Shown: in pieces, positions 8,435-16,155 of the stretch | Layout: every line of letters starts with the position of its first letter | How positions within the stretch are numbered: the stretch's first letter is position 1 | Assembly: GCA_016720395.1 (NCBI GenBank) | Contig: JADKKR010000017.1 | Coordinates: forward strand, 1-30,499 | Length of the DNA: 30,499 nt | Origin: Geobacteraceae bacterium | GTDB taxonomy: Bacteria; Desulfobacterota; Desulfuromonadia; Geobacterales; Pseudopelobacteraceae | Reading direction: 5' to 3' | The notes under the pieces: model-generated | Seen by the model: only the letters and a program-made list of their open reading frames with translations | What the model was told of the DNA's origin: nothing | The model's database searches: none | Position numbers and translations under genes: made by a program

Positions 8435-8880
8435 CACGGCGCCGCCCCGGCATGACCCTGACAGCAGCTGCCGCAAATCCCGTTGATCTGGAGAATATGT
8501 GAGGTGACCCTGCCACCTGAGCGCCGGGCGATGTCGCGGGAAACACCCTCCAGTCCGCACTGCTCCACGTCCTCCACCCGCCGGCAGGACTCGCAGACAA
8601 AATGGTGATGATGCCCCTCCTGGTTGGCGCAGAGGAAATAATTCTGTTTGCGGTCGGAGAGGAAGATCCTGGTGATCACACCGGCCTCAGCCAGTTCGTC
8701 AAGGATGCGGTAGACCGTGGGAAGGCCGATACTGCCGAGCCTGGGCTTGATGCGCTCCCAGACTTCATCGGCGGAAAGATAGGACTGTTCGCGCCCCAGG
8801 CAGTTCATGATCTCCTGCCGACGGGGGGTGACTTTGAGTTTCAGTTGTTTGAGTATTGCCGCACTCTGCTCTGGTTCCAT
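8434..8880 (-). CDS. zur: Fur-family metalloregulator, Zur-like
   Basis: A 148-residue Fur-family repressor. The N-terminal winged helix includes KVTPRRQEIMNCL and the recognition region LPTVYRILDELAEAGVI. The C-terminal part holds the HHHHFVCESC segment and a second CxxC (CGSC), the structural zinc cysteines of the family. It leads the zinc uptake operon and overlaps znuA by one base, which makes Zur the most likely subfamily. A strong promoter (8917-8945) is overlapped by an AT-rich inverted repeat (8897-8921), fitting autoregulation. The exact metal is inferred from context. Confidence 0.88.
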   Translation of the reverse strand: MEPEQSAAILKQLKLKVTPRRQEIMNCLGREQSYLSADEVWERIKPRLGSIGLPTVYRILDELAEAGVITRIFLSDRKQNYFLCANQEGHHHHFVCESCRRVEDVEQCGLEGVSRDIARRSGGRVTSHILQINGICGSCCQGHAGAAP

Positions 8881-8896
8881 ACGTCGTAGCCGCCAT

Positions 8897-8945
8897 ATAA
8901 ATGAAAGTTATTTTTATTTATAGACCGCTGGTGTCATTTAGTCAA
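8897..8945 (-). promoter_or_regulatory. Promoter and candidate Zur operator of the zinc operon
   Basis: On the minus strand, TTGACT (8940-8945) and TATAAA (8917-8922) are separated by exactly 17 bases, close to the sigma-70 consensus. An imperfect inverted repeat with ATAAATxAAA half-sites spans 8897-8921, covering the -10 box and the expected start point. AT-rich palindromes in this position are typical of Fur/Zur operators. Assigning it to the regulator encoded just downstream is inference. Confidence 0.65.
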
Positions 8946-8957
8946 GTTCTCAAAGAA

Positions 8958-8985
8958 GGAAGGGCAACCGTATGGCTGCCCTTCC
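8958..8985 (-). terminator. Hairpin terminator after the DUF4160/DUF2442 operon
   Basis: A 9-bp perfect stem, GGAAGGGCA / TGCCCTTCC, with a 10-base loop. On the minus strand it is followed by a moderately T-rich stretch (TTCTTTG). It lies between the small gene ending at 9078 and the zinc operon promoter, so it probably ends the upstream minus-strand operon. Confidence 0.55.
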
Positions 8986-9077
8986 ACTCAAAGTGTCGGT
9001 CGGGGATTAATTATTCCCTGTTCTATAAGTGCAACTCTTACCGGTTTCAACTTTAACCCAAGACAACGGTCGGGGTT

Positions 9078-9257
9078 TTATTGTTCCTTACGGTAGAACC
9101 TGATCAGGAATTCAGAGTCTTTGGGTGAGAGATCGAACTTGAATACGGCCTCCTGGACTATCTTGTGCAGGGGTTGGTCGAGGTGTTCCTGAACTTGTGC
9201 CGACACCCATTTGACTGCCCGTCTCAAATCTTCGCCTTCAGGCAGCAGGTCGTGCAT
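9078..9257 (-). CDS. 59-residue protein of unknown function
   Basis: A short frame opening at ATG 9257, preceded by AAAGGAG ten bases upstream, and ending in TAA at 9078. The translation is 59 residues, charged, probably helical and without a membrane segment. It begins MHDLLPEGEDLRRAVKWVSA and carries FDLSPKDSEFLIRFYRKEQ at its end. The composition and good ribosome site argue for a real gene; I do not recognise a named family, although similar short charged proteins occur in Geobacter relatives (recollection, not checked). It starts 34 bases after the DUF2442 gene on the same strand, so it is probably the third gene of that operon. A direct repeat of CGGTCGGGG lies at its stop (9067-9075) and again at 8997-9005. 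Confidence 0.68.
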   Translation of the reverse strand: MHDLLPEGEDLRRAVKWVSAQVQEHLDQPLHKIVQEAVFKFDLSPKDSEFLIRFYRKEQ

Positions 9258-9291
9258 GGCTCGAATACTCCTTTGTCATGGGTCAGTCTTT

Positions 9292-9735
9292 CTAGGCTGC
9301 CTGCTGATACGAAAGGGTCTCCCACCCAAGACAGGCCAGTTTAATATAGATGGGAATAGGCTTATACCCGCCGTGATAATACACGACTGTTCGGCGTGTG
9401 ATACCAAGCGCATGTGCCGCAGCGCTCAGAGAGAGCCCGTTGCGCTTCATCCATTCATTGAACTCGGATACCGGGAAAGCGAGCCCGGCCTGCTCTTTGC
9501 CCAATCTGTAGAGAGAATCAGCGTCAATGCCGATTTCACCCTCGCCCCACTCCACCCCGTGTCCCCATTCCTCGACCACGGCAGTTGCAAAGAATTTCGG
9601 CTCCTTCAGCCTTTCATAGCCAGGCGAGTTGAGATATTCGCCTATATCGACTCTGGTCACTTTGCCGGAGCGCCATTGTATCGTTACGAGTGAAGGTGCT
9701 TCTGCATTAACGGTAGTGATCTTTTGTTGATTCAT
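9292..9735 (-). CDS. DUF2442 domain protein with C-terminal helix-turn-helix
   Basis: A 147-residue protein. The first 80 residues match a DUF2442-like pattern: conversion of a linear input motif such as VTIQWRSGKVTRVDIGEYL, then LKEPKFFATAVVEEWGHGVEWGEGEIGIDADSLYRL. The C-terminal part (FNEWMKRNGLSLSAAAHALGITRRTVVYYHGG) looks like an XRE-type helix-turn-helix. GAGGG lies seven bases before the ATG. DUF2442 genes are frequently paired with DUF4160 genes, and such pairs have been proposed as toxin-antitoxin modules. Here the DUF4160 gene is immediately upstream (four-base gap). The HTH suggests this partner binds DNA and regulates the operon, the usual job of an antitoxin. That role is inference. 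Confidence 0.82.
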   Translation of the reverse strand: MNQQKITTVNAEAPSLVTIQWRSGKVTRVDIGEYLNSPGYERLKEPKFFATAVVEEWGHGVEWGEGEIGIDADSLYRLGKEQAGLAFPVSEFNEWMKRNGLSLSAAAHALGITRRTVVYYHGGYKPIPIYIKLACLGWETLSYQQAA

Positions 9736-9739
9736 AATG

Positions 9740-9970
9740 TTACCCTCTGTTCAGTTTATGCCACTCCGCCCAAATCAGCTTCCTGTTCTCCTGTGCCCAT
9801 ATACGGGCTTCAGAAAGAATAATTGCAGGCGGGCTTCCAATGATGACTTCAAGTGTTTCGATGTTAATTGATGCCCGGCCATCAGGCCACCGTAGATGAA
9901 AATGCGGGACACCGTGTTCTCGGCCGAATACTTCGATTTTCCAGTTTCGATTATGATGGAGGCGAGTCAT
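9740..9970 (-). CDS. DUF4160 domain protein, possible toxin
   Basis: A 76-residue protein with the DUF4160 hallmark HxxPHFH (HGVPHFHLRWPDG), an INIETLEVIIGSPP middle and a C-terminal WAEWHKLN, close to the full length of the family. It has no membrane segment. It is the first gene of a three-gene minus-strand operon with the DUF2442-HTH gene. The start at 9970 has no ribosome binding site: the promoter -10 box ends only eight bases upstream, so the mRNA would be leaderless or nearly so. Toxin activity is a proposal based on the gene-pair layout; the biochemical function of DUF4160 is not established to my knowledge. Confidence 0.82.
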   Translation of the reverse strand: MTRLHHNRNWKIEVFGREHGVPHFHLRWPDGRASINIETLEVIIGSPPAIILSEARIWAQENRKLIWAEWHKLNRG

Positions 9971-9978
9971 GTGAGAAG

Positions 9979-10007
9979 AGTCTAGAGAATATTATTCCCT
10001 ATGTCAA
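9979..10007 (-). promoter_or_regulatory. Sigma-70-type promoter of the DUF4160 operon
   Basis: On the minus strand a perfect TTGACA (10002-10007) is followed after 17 bases by TAGACT (9979-9984, four of six matches to TATAAT). The DUF4160 start codon begins nine bases after the end of the -10 box, so transcription should start within a few bases of the ATG. A GAATATTATTC-like palindromic stretch lies in the spacer and could be an operator. Confidence 0.6.
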
Positions 10008-10076
10008 TTGGAATGAAATTATCTTGCTTATGTTGTCCCGACTCGTTAATCACGGGTTAGAGTACGTTACCTGCAT

Positions 10077-11918
10077 TTATATGATCCCCGCCAGCGGTCC
10101 GCCCTTGGCCCCCAGTTCATCCACCCTGCGCTCCACGGACGGGTCGTCCTCCAGCGGCGGTGCATGGAAGGGCTTGACGCGGGCATCGATAACCAGCGGT
10201 CCGTGGCAGCCCCAGTGGCGTCCGCGGCTCTCGGCGTTGATCCCGTAGATATCGGTAGCCGGATTGGAACGGGTGAAAGTCACCCACAGGAAATTGTTCA
10301 AGGTTGCGGCGGTGAAGTCAGCGTCATCACAGATCACAATCAGCGGAAACCCGCCAAAACAGTCGCGATCAGCATAGAAGCGGCAGAACTCCTCGATGGC
10401 GGCATCGCACTCACCCCTGCCCTGCCCGGACTTCGGCCCCTGGACAGCCAAAATGCCCGGCAGACATACATCGGCCCCGCCGAAACCGGAGGGAAATTCC
10501 AGACCGGCCGGGACCTCTGTCGCCAGCATCGTCCGGACCGGTCCGGCAACGGCTATGACAACCTTGGAACCCTCGTTGAGGCCGCTGCCGGAATAATCGA
10601 GGGTATCGATGGTGGTGGCGGTCTGGAAATGCAGGTCGCGGCGCCAATCCGCACGCTCCAGCACGTGACGGAGGAAGGCGGCAATGTCATGGGTGTGCAG
10701 ACCGGGCGCATCCTCCTGGGCTGCAATCAGCAGATACTTGGCCAGGGAGAGCTGCCCCTGCCCCAGGATGGCATTGGCGATCGTCAGCAGCTCCTGGGGC
10801 TGCCGTTGCGGAGCATAGGGTGTATAGCGTTCGCTGGCAACGGCCAGGAGCAGCGGATGGACTCCGGCGGCGTCCACGGCATGCACCTCTTTGACTCCCT
10901 GTACTACGGTCGGGATCAACGGACCGGTCAACTCGTGGATGAAGGCCCCGAAACTGGTATCCTCCTGTGGCGGACGGCCAACGGTCGTAAAGGGGAAGAT
11001 GGCGTCCTTGCGGTGATAGACCGCCTCGACCTTGATGAACGGAAACTCGTGGGCCAGACTGTAATAGCCGAGGTGGTCGCCGAAGGGGCCTTCCGGCAGG
11101 GTGGCGGAGGTGTCCACCACACCGCAGATGCAGAAATCAGCCTCGGCCGGAACCGGCAGGCCGCCCGGGAGACGGACCATGGGGATGCGCTGGCCGGCCA
11201 GCAGACCGGCAAAGGAGAGCTCCGGCATACCCTCCGGAAGCGGCATGACCGCCGCCACGGTCATGGCCGGCGCGCCGCCGACGAAGACATTCACCCGCAG
11301 CAGGTCGCCGCGGGCGATGGCCTCCGCATGGTGGGCACCGATGCCGCGGTGGATCTGGTAGTGCAGGCCGGCCTGGAGGTCGGGCTGATATTCGTTCCCC
11401 GAGATCTGCACCCGGTACATCCCCAGGTTGGACTTTGCATAGCCCGGATTGGCCGGGCTCTCGGAATAGACCTGCGGCAGGGTGATGAAGGCACCGCCGT
11501 CCCGTGGCCAGGAGACCAGCTGCGGCAGCTGCGAGAGTGTTGTCCGGCATTCCAGCGCCGGTGCCGAAGAAACTGTTCTGGGAAGCAGGTTGAGAGCTGC
11601 GAAAGGGGCTTTGATGGCATCCAGCGGGTGCTTCAGGGCCGAGAATGGATTGATCTTGAGGTCCACCAGACGACGGATGTCCTCCAGGGTATCACGGAAG
11701 ATAAAACGGGTCCGCTCCAGGGTCCCGAACAGGTTACCCAGCAGCGGGAAGCTGCAGCCGACCGGGTTGGTAAAGAGCAGCGCCGGCCCGCCGGCCTGGT
11801 AGACCCGCCGCTGCACCGCCCCGATCTCGAGGTGCGGGTTGAGCGGAGTCGAAACCCGCCGCAGCATCCCCTGACGCTCAAGATCGGCCACGCATTCCTG
11901 AAGATTCCTGTATCCCAT
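10077..11918 (-). CDS. UbiD-family prenylated-FMN decarboxylase
   Basis: A 613-residue cytoplasmic enzyme of the UbiD superfamily, which (de)carboxylates aromatic or unsaturated acids using prenylated FMN supplied by a UbiX flavin prenyltransferase. Visible landmarks: N-terminal LQECVADLERQGMLRRV, the YQIHRGIGAHHAEA region, LPEGPFGDHLGYYS (catalytic-region motif, with Asp after GPFG), HDIAAFLRHVLERADW, and near the C-terminus WVTFTRSNPATDIYG. It is about 120 residues longer than E. coli UbiD, as in the long UbiD-like proteins of anaerobes. It is a single gene flanked by repeats, with no ubiX nearby. The substrate cannot be told from the sequence: quinone biosynthesis and aromatic-acid metabolism are both possible. 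The start at 11918 has an AGGACAGG stretch upstream. Confidence 0.85.
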   Translation of the reverse strand: MGYRNLQECVADLERQGMLRRVSTPLNPHLEIGAVQRRVYQAGGPALLFTNPVGCSFPLLGNLFGTLERTRFIFRDTLEDIRRLVDLKINPFSALKHPLDAIKAPFAALNLLPRTVSSAPALECRTTLSQLPQLVSWPRDGGAFITLPQVYSESPANPGYAKSNLGMYRVQISGNEYQPDLQAGLHYQIHRGIGAHHAEAIARGDLLRVNVFVGGAPAMTVAAVMPLPEGMPELSFAGLLAGQRIPMVRLPGGLPVPAEADFCICGVVDTSATLPEGPFGDHLGYYSLAHEFPFIKVEAVYHRKDAIFPFTTVGRPPQEDTSFGAFIHELTGPLIPTVVQGVKEVHAVDAAGVHPLLLAVASERYTPYAPQRQPQELLTIANAILGQGQLSLAKYLLIAAQEDAPGLHTHDIAAFLRHVLERADWRRDLHFQTATTIDTLDYSGSGLNEGSKVVIAVAGPVRTMLATEVPAGLEFPSGFGGADVCLPGILAVQGPKSGQGRGECDAAIEEFCRFYADRDCFGGFPLIVICDDADFTAATLNNFLWVTFTRSNPATDIYGINAESRGRHWGCHGPLVIDARVKPFHAPPLEDDPSVERRVDELGAKGGPLAGII

Positions 11919-11968
11919 CGAATACCTGTCCTGTTTATTGCAACGACCATTTAATTCAAAAAGCGGTT

Positions 11969-12094
11969 ATCTCACAAAGCCACAAAGAGAACCGGAAACG
12001 TGCCAAGTCTTCACCATCGCTGTTGGGGTGGAAGGACTATATACCCTGCAAATCAGACTATGATTTCTTTGTGTCCTTTGCGCCTTTGTGAGAA
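11969..12094. repeat. Short inverted-repeat element (cacaaag family)
   Basis: The left end TCTCACAAAGCCACAAAGAG (11969 onward) is matched in reverse complement by the right end CTTTGTGTCC...CTTTGTGAGA (to about 12093). The roughly 125-bp unit lies between the divergent UbiD gene and the sensor-kinase gene. It carries no gene and belongs with the elements at 6.5, 16.1-16.7 and 18.1 kb. Confidence 0.7.
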
Positions 12095-12200
12095 CCCGCC
12101 GTATCGTTCGGTTTTGGTCTGAAAATGAATGCTTGATTTGTGTATGTGTAACATTGTACTCACGTAAATACAATCTGCTTTGAATCTGCGCGGAGCCGCC

Positions 12201-14684
12201 ATGCCCCGACTGACCCTCTTCAAAAAGATCATGTTCGTTACCCTGCTGCTGTCGCTGCTGCCTCTGCTGGTATCGTCCCTGATCCTCCTCTCCAACCTTG
12301 AATCCGTCAACAGCCGACTGACCGCTGAAATCGCCGACACCTCCGACATCCAGGCCTCCGAGTCCTTGCAGATGCGCGCCCAGCATGTTGCCGAGACCGT
12401 CGCCGATTTCCTGCAAAAATGCGAGTGGGACCTGCTCTTTCTGGCTCGCACACAGCTTGACAGACAGACCCTGCAGAATTTCTATACCACCCGTCGCAGC
12501 GAGGTCTGGAAACGTTTCGGTGCGACGGAAGATATCCGTGAACTGTTACCGCTCTACCGCTCCATCGCCTTCATCGACAGGAACGGCAAAGAGCAGCTTG
12601 TCATCCGCGACGGTCTTTTTATAGCACCTTCCGAGCTTCGCGATGTTTCGACGCCATCCGGAACGGAATTCAAGAGCGAGGATTATTTCAGCCGCATAAA
12701 AAAACTCAGGCAGAGGGAGATATATGTCTCCCACCTGACCGGCTTTCATGTCTCCCGGCAGGAACAGCTGGGCGGGGCAGCCGATCCGGAGAGTGCTTTC
12801 AGCGGCAAGACATACGACGGGGTGATTCGCTTCGGTTCGCCGCTGTTCGACAAACAGGGAGGCTTCGACGGCATGGTGGTCATATCCCTCGACCACCGGC
12901 ACCTGATGGAGTTTACCCAGCACATCGACCCGGGGCGCAACTTCTCCACGGTCTTCCCTTCCTATAAAAGCGGCAACTATGCATTTCTCTTCGATGATGA
13001 AGGATGGATCATCACCCACCCCAAATACTGGGACCTGCGAGGCGTAGACCGCACGGGCAAACCGGTCCCGCCCTACAGTGAAACATCCAGTCCGGCTGAT
13101 ATCGATGCCGGATTGATCCCGTTCAACCTTGACCGGGCCGGTTTCATTCATCCAAACTACCCGAAGGTGGCCCATGCAGTCAGGCAAAAAAAGACCGGAT
13201 ACGTCGATATAACAAACGTCGGCGGCGCCAAGAAGATCATGGCCTATGCCCCGATCCCCTATACCACCGGTGATTACAGCAGGCACGGCATCTTTGGCGG
13301 CGTAACGATCGGCTTCCAGGTTGACCAGTTCCACGACGCAGCCCGCAAGGGGAGCCGTCTGATCAACCGTGAGCTGCGGCAGCACCGCACACTGAGTGCC
13401 ATGATCCTTTTCGCCACCGCGCTGATGGCAGGTTTTTCAGCCTGGGTGCTGTCGCGCGGCATCACCCGTCCTCTGCAGCAGCTGATCGAAGGAGCCCGTC
13501 ACCTGGCCGAAGGCGATACGCGCACCCGGGTCAGCGTCTCGTCGGCAGATGAACTGGGTGAGCTGGCCCACTCCTTCAATTCCATGGCCAGCGAACTGGA
13601 GATCCGCAAGACAAGCCTGCTCTCCACCCTGGATGAGCTGCGCCGCTCACGCCTCGAGATCCTTGATGAGCGCAATTTCAAGGAAAGCATCCTGGAAAGT
13701 ATTTCCAGCGCCATCGTCACCTTTTCGCCTGACGGGCTGCTCACTTCCATCAACGCCACCGGCAGGCATTTCCTCGGCAGCCGGGTGTGTGTCGATATGC
13801 ACTATCGCGACGTATTTGAGGGGTGGGACGGAATGGCCGAGCGCACCGCACGGGTACTTGCCGGCGACAGCGGGTACGGTCGCCAACCGCTGCAGGTCGA
13901 TCGCCCCAACGGCATGTCGCACTTCGAGATCGGCTTTTTCCCGATCGGCAGGGACGCCGAGCAGGGGTTGACGGTTACCATGCGCAACGAGACCGAGAAG
14001 GAAAAACTGCGCGAGGAGATGATGCGTCTCGACCGGCTGGCCTCGCTGGGTAAACTCTCGGCCGGTATCGCCCATGAAGTGCGCAACCCGCTGACCGGGA
14101 TCTCGCTGCTGCTGGATGACCTGCACGATCGTGCCCAGACCGGATCGGCCGATCAGCAGATGATCAAGAAAGCGGTCAATGAGATCGACCGGGTGGAGCG
14201 GCTGGTCAATGCCCTGTTGAACTACTCGTCACCGGCGCGGGCTGAATTCAGGATCTGCGACCTGAATCAGGTGGTCAACGACACGGTACTGCTGATGCGC
14301 CGGCCGGCTGAAAGAAGCGGCGTGATGATCCTGTTGGAGAGCGGGGAGATTCCCGTGTTCAGGTTCGACCCGGAAAAAATCAAGCAGGCCCTGCTCAATA
14401 TCATCCGCAATGCAGTCGAAGCGCTTCCGGCAGGCGGCAGCATCAGGATAGACACCCTGGCCTGCGGGGAAACAGCCGTCATAACGATCAGCGACAACGG
14501 CCCCGGCATCCGTGAAGACGACCTGCCGCTGATCTTCGAACCATTCTTTACCCGTAAGGGCGCCGGGACCGGACTGGGCCTTTCCATCACCCAGCGCATC
14601 ATCGAGGAGCATCACGGCAGGATCCAGGTGGAAAGCCCGGCAGCGACCGGTACGACATTTACCATCGAACTGCCCATGAGCTGA
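12201..14684 (+). CDS. Membrane-bound sensor histidine kinase (Cache-HAMP-PAS-HisKA-HATPase)
   Basis: An 827-residue kinase. The start at 12201 has GGAG six bases upstream and puts the basic MPRLTLFKK directly before the first membrane helix (about 10-32). A large periplasmic domain follows (about 35-395) with a dCache-like pattern (YRSIAFIDRNGKE, MVVISLDHRHLMEF, YAFLFDDEGWIITHP). A second helix lies near 398-418, then HAMP (RPLQQLIEGARHLAEGDTR), a PAS domain (about 490-600), and HisKA with His625 in IAHEVRNPLTG. The ATPase boxes are complete: NIIRNAVEAL, SDNGPGI, and GTGLGLS. It should sense an extracellular small molecule and phosphorylate the NtrC-type regulator encoded 60 bases downstream. 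The architecture is DctB-like, so a dicarboxylate or similar organic acid is a reasonable guess for the ligand. Confidence 0.9.
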   Translation: MPRLTLFKKIMFVTLLLSLLPLLVSSLILLSNLESVNSRLTAEIADTSDIQASESLQMRAQHVAETVADFLQKCEWDLLFLARTQLDRQTLQNFYTTRRSEVWKRFGATEDIRELLPLYRSIAFIDRNGKEQLVIRDGLFIAPSELRDVSTPSGTEFKSEDYFSRIKKLRQREIYVSHLTGFHVSRQEQLGGAADPESAFSGKTYDGVIRFGSPLFDKQGGFDGMVVISLDHRHLMEFTQHIDPGRNFSTVFPSYKSGNYAFLFDDEGWIITHPKYWDLRGVDRTGKPVPPYSETSSPADIDAGLIPFNLDRAGFIHPNYPKVAHAVRQKKTGYVDITNVGGAKKIMAYAPIPYTTGDYSRHGIFGGVTIGFQVDQFHDAARKGSRLINRELRQHRTLSAMILFATALMAGFSAWVLSRGITRPLQQLIEGARHLAEGDTRTRVSVSSADELGELAHSFNSMASELEIRKTSLLSTLDELRRSRLEILDERNFKESILESISSAIVTFSPDGLLTSINATGRHFLGSRVCVDMHYRDVFEGWDGMAERTARVLAGDSGYGRQPLQVDRPNGMSHFEIGFFPIGRDAEQGLTVTMRNETEKEKLREEMMRLDRLASLGKLSAGIAHEVRNPLTGISLLLDDLHDRAQTGSADQQMIKKAVNEIDRVERLVNALLNYSSPARAEFRICDLNQVVNDTVLLMRRPAERSGVMILLESGEIPVFRFDPEKIKQALLNIIRNAVEALPAGGSIRIDTLACGETAVITISDNGPGIREDDLPLIFEPFFTRKGAGTGLGLSITQRIIEEHHGRIQVESPAATGTTFTIELPMS

Positions 14685-14744
14685 AACGGCCGTCAGCATT
14701 GAATCACATGACAACCTGCAGGAGTTCTGGTACCATCCGCAACC

Positions 14745-16118
14745 ATGGAAAAAATACTGATCATAGATGACGAATCATTCATCCGCGAGAACGTGGAACG
14801 CATCCTGGGAGACGACGGCTTCCAGGTCTGCGGCGCCGCCAACGGGAGCGATGCCCGCAGGATCGTTGCAGCAGATGAGATCGATCTGGCCCTGCTGGAC
14901 CTCAACCTGGGGACGGAAAACGGCATCGACGTACTCAAGACACTCAAGGAGATCGATCCTGATCTGCTGGTGATCATTATCACCGGCTACGGATCGGTCG
15001 AGAGTGCCGTAGACGCCCTCAAGCTCGGCGCATTTCATTACATGAAAAAGCCATTTAAAGCCGATGCGTTACGAGTAATAGTTAAACTTGCACTTCAGAC
15101 ACAGACCCTCAAGCGCGAGGTGCGCAGCCTGAAGCGTGCCGATGGGATCCTGCCCGGCCGCTTCCCGATGATCGGCACCAGCACAGCCTTCGCAGAGGTG
15201 ATTGCCCAGATACGCGAAATTGCCAAAATCCCCTCGACCGTACTGGTCACCGGCGAATCCGGAACCGGCAAGGAACTGGTCGCCCGCGCCATCCATGACC
15301 TGTCCGACCGCAAAGAGGCCGCATTCGTCGGCATCAACTGCGCATCCCTGCCGGCAAATCTCCTGGAAAGCGAACTCTTCGGTCATGAGAAGGGCGCCTT
15401 TACCAACGCAGTCAGCCGCAAGCCGGGCCTGTTCGAGGAGGCCCACCTCGGCACGATCTTTCTGGACGAAATCGGCGAGATGGACCTGTCCATGCAGGCC
15501 AAGCTGCTGAGGGTACTGCAGGAACGCACCATCCGTCGAGTTGGCGGGCTCAAGGATATCCCTATCGATGTACGGATCATCGCAGCCACCAACCGCAACC
15601 TGCAGGACAAGATCGTTGAGGGCTCCTTCCGTGAAGACCTCTACTACCGGGTTAACGTATTCCCGATCCACATACCGCCGCTCCGCGAACGCACCGATGA
15701 TATCCCGGTCCTGGCGTCCTACTTCCTCGACAGCTTCAGCCGCGCCTTCGGCCGTGATTTCCGGGACGTATCCCTCGAGGCATCCGACCTGATGAAGCAG
15801 TACAAATGGCCCGGCAATATCCGCGAACTGCGAAACGTCATCGAACGCATCTGCATCATGAGGCACGGACCGACGCTGCTGCCTGATCATCTGCCCCAGG
15901 AGATACGGGGTGTCGCGCCGGCCGGCACGGCATCTTCCGGTGCCGCCGTTGTGACCCTGCCCGCAGATACGGGGCTTGATGACGCGGTCATTGCGTTTGA
16001 AAAGGCCATCATCAGCCAGGCATTAGTGAAGACCCGCGGCAATGTCCTGCAGACCGCCAACATGCTGAAGATTCCCCGGGGTACCCTGCGCTACAAGATG
16101 GACAAGTACGGTTTGTAG
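14745..16118 (+). CDS. NtrC-type sigma-54 response regulator with GAFTNA variant
   Basis: A 457-residue regulator. The receiver domain (1-120) has the acidic pair DD at 8-9, the phospho-acceptor Asp52 in LLDLNLG and the Lys of KKPF. The AAA+ domain (about 140-370) has Walker A GESGTGKE (170-177), Walker B GTIFLDEIGEM, the sensor/Arg region FREDLYYRVNVFPIHIPPLRER, and WPGNIREL. The C-terminal Fis-type helix-turn-helix ends with TANMLKIPRGTLRYKMDKYGL. The sigma-54 contact loop reads GAFTNA (217-222), with Asn221 (codon 15405-15407) instead of the usual second Gly. It is co-directional with the kinase gene and no terminator separates them; its own ribosome site is weak (GGAG about 20 bases away). 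The best candidate target in the window is the sigma-54 promoter at 19330. Confidence 0.93.
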   Translation: MEKILIIDDESFIRENVERILGDDGFQVCGAANGSDARRIVAADEIDLALLDLNLGTENGIDVLKTLKEIDPDLLVIIITGYGSVESAVDALKLGAFHYMKKPFKADALRVIVKLALQTQTLKREVRSLKRADGILPGRFPMIGTSTAFAEVIAQIREIAKIPSTVLVTGESGTGKELVARAIHDLSDRKEAAFVGINCASLPANLLESELFGHEKGAFTNAVSRKPGLFEEAHLGTIFLDEIGEMDLSMQAKLLRVLQERTIRRVGGLKDIPIDVRIIAATNRNLQDKIVEGSFREDLYYRVNVFPIHIPPLRERTDDIPVLASYFLDSFSRAFGRDFRDVSLEASDLMKQYKWPGNIRELRNVIERICIMRHGPTLLPDHLPQEIRGVAPAGTASSGAAVVTLPADTGLDDAVIAFEKAIISQALVKTRGNVLQTANMLKIPRGTLRYKMDKYGL

Positions 16119-16155
16119 CAGAGAAAGCCTGGCCACAGAGCACTCAGAGTTCACA

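Noticed and set aside
10164..11954. A 596-codon open frame on the plus strand, antisense to the UbiD-family gene
   Set aside because: It mirrors the real gene's codon bias, its translation has no recognisable motif and an odd Gly/Gln/Arg-rich composition, and the minus-strand protein has clear UbiD motifs over the same span.
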